Positions 54,976-64,000 of a stretch of DNA of 64,000 nucleotides are shown one piece after another; position 1 is the stretch's first letter; every line of letters starts with the position of its first letter. The notes under the pieces are model-generated. The model saw nothing but the letters and a program-made list of their open reading frames with translations. It made no database searches and was not told the origin of the DNA. The stretch is from Psilocybe azurescens (lineage: Eukaryota; Basidiomycota; Agaricomycetes; Agaricales; Agrocybaceae), in assembly GCA_023853785.1 (NCBI GenBank), contig JAJIRX010001011.1, positions 1-64,000 on the forward strand, in the 5' to 3' direction. The position numbers and the translations under genes were made by a program.

Positions 54976-55591
54976 CGCTAGCGATATGATGTGAAGGTGA
55001 AAGTTGTTTAACGAATGATATTACGCGTCAAGCAGAATGAGCGAAAAAGAACCAGCCAAAGAGCACGAGAGAGAGAGAACAAAGGTAGCGGAAAGGAAGA
55101 AAGAGGTGAAGAAGCTGAAAAAGTCAAGTCGGCGCTATTTGTGCTGTCCCTAACAACACCCACGATTGTTCATTTTTTCAATATGTTTTTCATGATGATC
55201 AATGGACAAAAGAAGCTGGAATAGCAACGCCAATGACAGCGTGTCTGTGCAGCCCATTGTTCTAAATGAGCTATATTTACCTGTATGGGGCTATTTTTAA
55301 CCGCACAGGCGAGTTGGGCTCTTGTATACAAGTCAGTGCTGTCCTCTGAAATGCTTTGCGGGCAATGTCCTTGCACCTGTGTCCGTCGGCAGTTCGAGGA
55401 GAGCATGAAACACAAAAGTCGTCTGATGGTCGTTCCTGTCTGGGAGTGCACCCGCACCGCCTGTTGTGCAGTGTTTCCATCACGAGAGTATCTATACTTA
55501 AGCCCATCCGTCAAACCGTGACACACCTTCCCGTCTCTCCGGATTTCCTCCCATCCTTCATCCAACCACCGGCTGGTCAAATTGATATACC
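54976..55591. other. Divergent promoter region, cupredoxin and MAP kinase
   Basis: About 600 bases between two divergent starts. Open frames here are short, overlap on both strands and have no family match; nothing recognised. Confidence 0.45.
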
Positions 55592-57236
<1,645 letters not shown>

Positions 57237-57501
57237 AATATCCAACCTATACACAATCACACACCGGAAATACCTATTGCGCTTAACTTGTCTGTACAAA
57301 TCACTCGGGTAGAGGAAACTAACTAGTTTGGTTTCGGATATCATCTGTATTGAAAATTTAAATATATTTAAGAGAAGGAAAAAAGGAAGGGCATCTTCCT
57401 AGGGCTACTTATGACAAGATGATATCAAAGGAATTTCTGACTTACAACACAAAGTAAATTACAGTCCACAGCAACAAATTTGGAAAACGCAGAGCAGGCA
57501 G
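57237..57501. other. Convergent 3' regions, MAP kinase and SAP-domain gene
   Basis: AT-rich DNA between two converging genes. No feature recognised. Confidence 0.4.
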
Positions 57502-59726
57502 CTAGAACTTCGTCCAAAATCCCGACGCTACTCCTTCCACACCGAAGTCACCAAACCGGGTATCACTTTCCAGTTCAGTCCCGTACATCGTTTTTTTACT
57601 CGGAGGCGTATCCCCAGTTGTTCCAGCAGCTACCTCGGACGATGAAGTAGTGCGAACTGTTGTAAGCCCAAGCCCAGCGGCGACCTCATTGCTCGTCACC
57701 TCCCTCTGCTTTCCGAAGCCCCCTGCTGCGATATCGCTGCTGGATTGACGAAACCCCTCGGTCCTCTGTTAGACTTCCATAATGCCGGCTCGATCTGTGA
57801 GGAGAAGGAAACCCAAAATTCTTGAAAATATCGGTTCGTTCATCATGTTGTCGGCCCAAGAAAGTACCTGAACTTGGTCCAGCCGGCGACGGTGATTGAG
57901 GGGGTTCCGGATATGGAAAACTTGGCATGTACATTGGATTCTGCGGAGTGGATGATATGGGGAGGTATGAAAAACCAAACGGGTGCGGTTGGTTTTCTGC
58001 AGCGTTTGCTGAACTTGTTGGCACACCTGCTGCTGACTTGATCCTTTGACGGTGCGAACTAGAACTTGGAGATGAAGGCGGCTCAAACAATTCTGGTAAA
58101 TGGTCGGTTGGCGGCGGAGGATCATCAAAATCTCCGGGTTCTTCTGATCCTCTAAAAACCGTAAAAGTAGGCAGTGCTTGACTGGGGTCTATGTCGTCTG
58201 GATCTTCAGGTTCATCTTCATGGTTTGAAAAAGTTATGTCACGATCCCCGCTATCTGTTCTTGCCCTTTTCTTTGTTGGGCTGACAACCTTCTTGGCCAA
58301 CTCGTCTTCTGAGTACTCCGCTTGGTCGCCTTCATCGATGATGTGACTTTCGTCGTCGGGATTACGATGGCGTTTACCAAGTGTACTTTGAGCAATCCCT
58401 GGATGAGAAAATGCAGAACTTGGCCCGTTGGAAGTTCCGGCAGGTACAGAAGTGCCAACATTATGAAATACGGATGGAAAACCAAACCCGCTGAAATTAT
58501 AGTCAATAACTGATATAGTATTTAATTGGGAAACACTTACAGCGGCGGTTGTCTTGGTGGAATAGACTTCGCTTTGGGGGTAGAAGGGGGCGTGAGGGTG
58601 GCTGAGATACCCTAAAATCCTCTTTTAGTTGCTTAACCTCTTCTTTCAGTGACTTAACCAGGTCCAATATTTCATGAAAAGGTGAATCCTGAGCTTGCGC
58701 ATCTTTCTGTGCCTTACAAATATCCGCGACTTGTACTTGCAGATCGGTAATGTCAGATTTGATGGTCTGTACTTGATCGAGTTCCAATTTAAGGCTCTGG
58801 ATTTGGAGTTGAAGTGGGCGTATCTGTCATATAATTGGATGAGAGGGAAGCCAAGGGTATTCATAGCAAGTCTGTGACTGACTGCATCCTCAACCATAGT
58901 TTTAACATCTGGAATCTGAGCATGGTTTTCAGTTGCCTGGAATGTCGTAATCGTGGTTTGGAGGCCGTGGGAGGATAGATTGTCTTCTTGAAGGTTAAAT
59001 GATGCTATCGAGGTCATTTAGTAACCGAATTCGAAGTTGATATCAGAGGATACCCATACGTTTTGATGGAGTACTCGGTGTTTCCGATTCTGAGGGAGCC
59101 ATGTTTAGAGAATTTAGGCGAGCGTATGGGATATGATGACGAACCTTCTTCAATTGTTGTTTCCATCGGCTTTGTACTTAGGCTTGATTTTGCTCGGGAT
59201 TTTCTTGCTCTCGACGAGCCAGACGATCTAGTGACTGCTCTTGGACCCTGACCTCCAGCTAACACTGGCTTTCCAACACCAAGCCTCGTTTGAAGTTCCT
59301 TGGCTTTACGAGTCCGAACAGGCGCTGTCGGAGGTTCTGGAATTTGGGTCTCTTCCGTTTGCTCTGCAGTGTCTATTTTTTCCTCTTGCTCTTCACTGGC
59401 ATCATGAACTATCATCGATGAAACCCGACTCGGGCCCGCCCTGCTTGGGACTCTGGTCGAAACGGATCTCCGAGTTGGTTGGGGGGCAGGGGGTGTTCTG
59501 ATAGATTTTAAGTGTCCGTTATTGGGGGCATGGTATAGACGACGTACTGCGTATCGAGTAGCAAGTCGATCAAAGCCTCGGACTTGAGATTCGCCTTGAC
59601 CCCGTAATCCTAGACTGTGGATGAGATTAGTTCACAGGAATTATTGAAAGCAGCTACCTTGCATATCCGTTGTAAATCAACCCGTTTCATAGATTCCAAT
59701 GACCGTCTACTTGGCAGAGGAGCCAT
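57502..59726 (-). CDS. SAP-domain, coiled-coil nuclear protein, function unknown
   Basis: Not recognised beyond its domains. Start MAPLPSRRSLESMKRVDLQR; a SAP DNA-binding motif assembled across an intron as LQRICKDYGVKANLKSEALI then DLLLDTQ; a basic Ser-rich stretch GSSRARKSRAKSSLSTKPME; a coiled coil VKSLKEEVKQLKEDFRVSQP and LDQVQTIKSDITDLQVQVAD; a Lys/Arg block KKVVSPTKKRARTD, nuclear-signal-like; a Pro/Ser-rich middle; and a C-terminus ESDTRFGDFGVEGVASGFW. SAP plus coiled coil suggests a chromatin or RNA-associated adaptor. Several introns; a shift near 57700 is likely. Divergent from CYB2 with 314 bases between starts. Confidence 0.6.
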
Positions 59727-60040
59727 TGGATGCAAGGTCAAAGGCGTTGCCTTTGTGGTAAGGGCTGAGTGGATAGTAATTGACAATGGTGATGCATGCC
59801 GACCATGCGCGGTTCGAGTCATAACAAAGACAAGCAACGCGGGTATCACATGACTGGTGGTGATTTGCGGGCCGCGACGGAGCGGCCAACGGGTCTAACC
59901 CCTGAAGGCCTGAACACGGGTGGGAAAAGACGATCTTTCATTTATTAAATGAAAACGATACATAAACTCTGAACGCCTCGTGTACCAATAGGACGTCCTT
60001 CTTTCTGCTATCAGACTCTCGCACAGTTTTTCTGCTCTAT
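59727..60040. other. Divergent promoter region, SAP protein and CYB2
   Basis: Short intergenic region between divergent starts; no further feature recognised. Confidence 0.45.
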
Positions 60041-62326
60041 GTCGCTCTGGACTCTCCAACAGGTTGCCCAACACAAGTCTCACAAGTACGGCATCATTTA
60101 TTTCCCAAGGAGATACAACCCTGAATAGTGCAGTTCGTGTTGGGTTATAATCAAGAACAAGGTTTACGACGTTACTGAATTCCTACCGGTATTTTTCCCA
60201 CCTATCTCCTCTCATAAATATGCTCCATCCCTATACAGGAGCATCCCGGTGGTGCAGCCATTATTTTGAAGTACGGAGGACGCGATGCAACCTCCGCTTA
60301 CGAGCCGATTCATCCCCCGATGCACTTGATAAAAATCTGCCAGCTTCAAAACATCTTGGTTTCTTGAGTAGCGAATCAGTGGACACGATAAGGCAAGAGA
60401 GGTTGAAGCTCAAAAAACAGAGGATGAACTCAGAGTCGAGCTCGCTCGCCGAAGAATGCCTCCTTTGAATAGGATTCTGAGCCTGCCAGATATGGAGGTA
60501 ATGTTCGATGATGTGTCTCTCAGAGTGCTTATTCTCATGGTTTGAATTAGAATGTTGCCGGACAGATCTTGTCGCATAAAGCCCTGGCATATTATGCCTC
60601 GGCCTCAGATGATGAAATGAGTAGGTGGCGTACCATTCTATATGAAAGCTTCTTGCCTATGAGTATATTTTATCTAGCAAACAGCGAGAACGCCAGAGCA
60701 TTCACCCGCTTTTTCTTTCGTGCTCGAGTTATGCGTCCAGTCGCACAATGTGACCCGTCCACAACTATCCTTGGGTTTAAGTCGACAATCCCCATCTTTG
60801 TCAGTGGCGCAGCACTTGCCAAGCTGGGACATCCAGATGGTAGCTAGAGCCCTATTTTTTCAGTGTGGAGTACCTTACTGAAATGCGACTGCTTTTGGCT
60901 AGGTGAACTCAACATTACTAGGGCCGCTCGCAAAGAAGGCATCATACAAATGGTTTCATCCAATGCATCTTTTTCTGCAGCTGATATCATAGGATCAGCG
61001 GATCACTCGCAGACCCTCTTTTTCCAATTGTATAAACATCGGGATGACGACATCGCGGAAAAGCGAGTCCGCGAGATGGAAAACTTGGGGTATAAAGCCA
61101 TATTTTTGACTGTAGATGCTATAGTCGCAGGTAATCGCGAAAGAGACATTCGAAGTCCCTTGGGTTTTAGAAGAACAAGAAACTGGACCTCAATACTTTG
61201 AGGCAGGAACTAGCGATGAACTAAAAGATGATGTTAATATCTTTGGAACTGCGGGAGCATTAGTCGCTAACGATGACCGGGGCATGACTTGGGAAAAGGT
61301 GCGTGGTCACAGACGGCGCAATGAACGAAGTGTCTCTTGTTCTTATTTCTATCCAGACAATCCCATGGTTGAGGAGAATCACCAGACTTCCTCTCGTCAT
61401 CAAAGGTTTCAATTCAGCTCTACATTACGTTTTGAATATATTTGAATTTTCCGCCTTTCTATTGTTTAGGAATTCAATGTGTTGAGGTTCGGGCAATTGT
61501 CAATCTTAGATCTACCATGTCACTTTACTGAAAGAAATCCCAGGATGCTGTACTTGCTGCGGAAGCCAAAGTAGATGGAATCCTTTTGTCAAATCACGGA
61601 GGTATGTTCTCCAGAGATCTTTAGTAGACCCACATAACGCAAGTTGGACCTTTTAGGCAGACAATTGGAATAGTTGGGGATTCTTTCCTTGCTCACTGAC
61701 AGGATTTAACTAATACTTCAATGCAGTTCTTTACCACCTCTAGAAGTCTTACATTCTCTTCGTCAACAACGACCTGAAGTATTCAGCAAATTGGAAGGTT
61801 AGCCAATTCATTCTGTGGGATGATACGGATTCTGATCTTGAGGTAACAGTGTATATTGACGGTAAGTGTGTCCACCACCTTCTAATTTTATTGTTTTTGA
61901 CCAGCTTTCAGGCGGTGTTCGACGTGGGACTGGTATGTGTCGATGTCGCCCCGTTAATCCGGATTCCAGTCCTTGAGTGTTTTACATAGATGTCGTAAAA
62001 GCTGTGTGTTTAGGAGCTAAAGCAGTTGGCCTTGGACGTCCATTTCTCTATGCACAGAGTGTAAATAACTGTTCAAGACTTGCAGCCCACCAGTATACTG
62101 AAGCTACCTATTCTAGGCCTATGGAGAACCAGGAGTTTCTAAAATAATTCAAATATTAAGACGAGAGATCATGACTGCTATGCGGCTAGTCGGTGCTTCA
62201 ACTATTCAGGATTTGCGTCCCGAAATGGTATGTTGAAAGCACAATCGATTCTTTGGGCAATCACTTACCAAGCCTTACTAGGTCCAACGGGTGGACTGGC
62301 ACCCACATGTGCCTGCGAAGCTTTGA
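60041..62326 (+). CDS. CYB2: Flavocytochrome b2-type L-lactate dehydrogenase
   Basis: FMN- and haem-dependent 2-hydroxy-acid dehydrogenase passing electrons to cytochrome c. Start [20 protein letters not shown], i.e. straight into a cytochrome b5 domain, with [15 protein letters not shown] and the haem motif [20 protein letters not shown]; then FMN domain segments [94 protein letters not shown], the active-site [40 protein letters not shown] and [20 protein letters not shown]. No mitochondrial presequence precedes the haem domain. Many short introns; shifts near 60325 (HPPDALDK) and 61158 (SP to [12 protein letters not shown]). Confidence 0.93.
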
Positions 62327-62418
62327 TCAATGCTGATTGGGAGGTTATATAAAGTAACCCATATGTACATTGCATTATTTTGTTGGAATATCTGTTTAGG
62401 ATGGAATACATGGAAGGA
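62327..62418. other. Convergent 3' ends of CYB2 and the DNA glycosylase
   Basis: About 90 AT-rich bases between two stop codons; holds both 3' ends. Confidence 0.4.
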
Positions 62419-63522
62419 CTAGGATGTTGTAACATTATTCTTTTCAAGTTCCGCAATGAGTGAGGACAAATATTTTTCGGTAATGGCACCTACAGCGCCT
62501 TTCGTCGAGGACCACTCCATTCCCTTAATGAAGGCCCACTTCCATTTCTGAAAGCCAAATAAGTTAACTTGAAGTCAACGATGGAAAATGGTAAATACAA
62601 TGACTACGCACCAAAAAAGGATTAATTCTTTATCACTCGGCATCACGGTCATCCACTCTTCGGAATCCGGCTCATCGCGAACGGAAGAGAATATTCTATA
62701 TGAATCCAATGCATATGGACCAGTTCCAGGATAGTGAGAAACGGGCGTCCCTGGGTATTTGCAATATCCGTTCGAAGGTGGGGTGAAAAATCGCGAACAT
62801 CGTCGATGTGTAGAAGTCTTGTCGGAAGATCGTATATCGTAAAGTGATGGCGGTTCTTGAACATAAGCTTTTGATATGGCGATGAGTCGTTTGGAACGGA
62901 TATTATAGGTACCAAGACGGTGGATGAGAGCTGCTAACTCTTTGTCGTCCGCTAGTTAATTTGTTTGAATATTTCTTTGTCTGACATTGTCCATATGTAA
63001 ATTAGTACCTTGTGATAAGTCAAAAGGCGTGGGCCACCTTTTGATAATATCGTGAAAAACTGGGATGGCCAATTTGCCAGTAGTTTTATTAAGGAGAGTG
63101 ACAGCTACAAGGAGCTTCCATGGATCGTCCGCAACTTGTTCTTGGAAGCTCATCAACAAGGTCTACACTGCAATGATGGCTTGAAAAAGCTTACCCTGAA
63201 TGGGTATGGGTTTAAGCGTTCCCAAGTGACTAGTCAATCGAGACATTTCGGAGCGATAGTCGCCAAAATCCCGACCAGTTGCACGGCCACATTCATACGA
63301 TGCTTTGACTGGACTTTTATATTCATTTGATTTGTCAAAGCTTCTTAAGCGATAGAAAGTCGGCTCTTCAACGTCAGATGCATCGTATTTGACGGTTGTA
63401 CGTCCCTTGGTTGGACTAAAGTAAGGTGATTGAATGATACGCTCCCGAGACGAGTCTGAAGAAAGTCTGCCGGAAGAGCTCCTTGTCTTCTTGGGCGTTG
63501 TAGGCTGGTATATCCTATCCAT
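62419..63522 (-). CDS. MBD4-type HhH-GPD DNA glycosylase
   Basis: Removes thymine or uracil mispaired with guanine, in nuclear base-excision repair. Start MDRIYQPTTPKKTRSSSGRL, a basic disordered N-terminus; then QEQVADDPWKLLVAVTLLNK and TTGKLAIPVFHDIIKRWPTP, the MBD4/plant MBD4L catalytic-domain opening; ADDKELAALIHRLGTYNIRS, KRLIAISKAYVQEPPSLYDL; the HhH-GPD loop and catalytic Asp in YPGTGPYALDSYRIFSSVRD; and VMPSDKELILFWKWKWAFIK across an intron. No methyl-CpG-binding domain is present, unlike human MBD4. Introns lie after PIQG, after DLSQ and before KWKWAFIKGMEWS. A shift near 62770-62890 is likely. Confidence 0.87.
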
Positions 63523-63862
63523 GTTTATATTGGCCGTATTTAGAGGCGTTCATATAGCCCATAGGGAGTGTCGGGCACATCCATTGCCGCAAGTCAGAAA
63601 TAGAAGATAATAGATATGAGAGGGCTTGAGCACAAGCAAAGCATAAGTAATCCGAGTGGCAATTACTTAATAAATGTGTGTTTCCGGCAAATGCCGCTAA
63701 TATTAGGCTTATACTCTATTTATAGTTGCTCGATGCACGTGCTCACGATGTTCAAATACCAAAGTAGGTTGTTCTTTGAAGGTTGCTCAGTGGAACAGTG
63801 AAAGGAAGTCCCCAAGTATCGATACTCTATACATCAGTTACTCTGCGTTCAGCTTACACGAA
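63523..63862. other. Intergenic DNA upstream of the last gene
   Basis: Divergent promoter region between the DNA glycosylase and a Cys-rich protein; no other feature seen. Confidence 0.4.
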
Positions 63863-64000
63863 ATGGGCTTTTGTCGACGTTGTGGAGACATAGTGGCGGG
63901 TGCTCGTTGCCACTGTGGAGGGAGCCCTGTCGGTATGACTATGGTCTTCAAATACGTTATTCTGGATGCATATTAACAATAATTCTTTCAATACGACCTG
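63863..64000 (+). CDS. Cys-rich zinc-ribbon-like protein, 5' end only
   Basis: The first exon reads MGFCRRCGDIVAGARCHCGG SPV with CxxC and CxC pairs typical of a small zinc knuckle, then a GTATGA donor near 63931. The rest is beyond the window. Basidiomycete LIM-domain-like proteins open in a similar way, but that is a guess. Confidence 0.5.

Overview
This window is nuclear DNA of a filamentous basidiomycete, most likely an Agaricomycete. Genes are packed on both strands and split by many introns of about 48-60 bases (GT..AG, one GC..AG). The products are eukaryotic housekeeping proteins plus families typical of mushrooms: HapX, tandem cupredoxin serine-rich wall proteins, a coiled-coil protein that looks like the DUF6697 group, and a Fus3/Kss1-type MAP kinase. 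I see no transposon, no CRISPR, no rRNA and no tRNA that I can support.

Layout. 0.7-5.4 kb: eIF3b and the iron regulator HapX (+). 5.4-11.2 kb: a mitochondrial-type PPR protein (-), an SLC35F5-like transporter (+) and an XRCC2-like recombination protein (-). 11.4-18 kb: a coiled-coil protein (+), SLX9 (-), a four-helix membrane protein (-) and a NIP30/FAM192A homologue (+). 18-23.2 kb: ESS2, NudE and exosome CSL4, all (-). 23.3-29.4 kb: pyruvate dehydrogenase E2, a DUF6697-like protein and KAE1, all (+). 30-34 kb: ribosomal eS28 (-), lipoyl synthase (-), CMC1 (+), PEX11 (-). 34.6-48.8 kb: fumarase, the INO80 ATPase and a DHX29-like DEAH helicase, all (+). 48.9-55 kb: a D-Ala-D-Ala-ligase-like ATP-grasp protein (-), ribosomal eL22 (-), CBF5 (+) and a tandem cupredoxin (-). 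55.6-64 kb: the MAP kinase (+), a SAP-domain protein (-), flavocytochrome b2 (+), an MBD4-type DNA glycosylase (-) and the start of a Cys-rich protein (+).

Two themes recur. Many products serve mitochondria or peroxisomes (E2, lipoyl synthase, CMC1, fumarase, PEX11, PPR protein), or ribosome and RNA biogenesis (eIF3b, SLX9, CSL4, eS28, eL22, CBF5, DHX29-like, ESS2). Several pairs start head to head from very short shared intergenic DNA: lipoyl synthase/CMC1 (71 bp), membrane protein/NIP30 (103 bp), CSL4/E2 (164 bp), eL22/CBF5 (214 bp).

A major caveat is sequence quality. Nearly every long conserved gene is interrupted by single-base shifts, mostly one base missing from a homopolymer. eIF3b alone has eight. 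The protein continues perfectly in another frame after each shift, so I read these as uncorrected sequencing indels rather than pseudogenes. Spans below run from the inferred start to the inferred stop and include introns and these shifts. I found no clear new biological system. The best leads are the bacterial-type ligase, the start-codon-only exons, the palindromic element at 30.5 kb and the unclassified nuclear and coiled-coil proteins.
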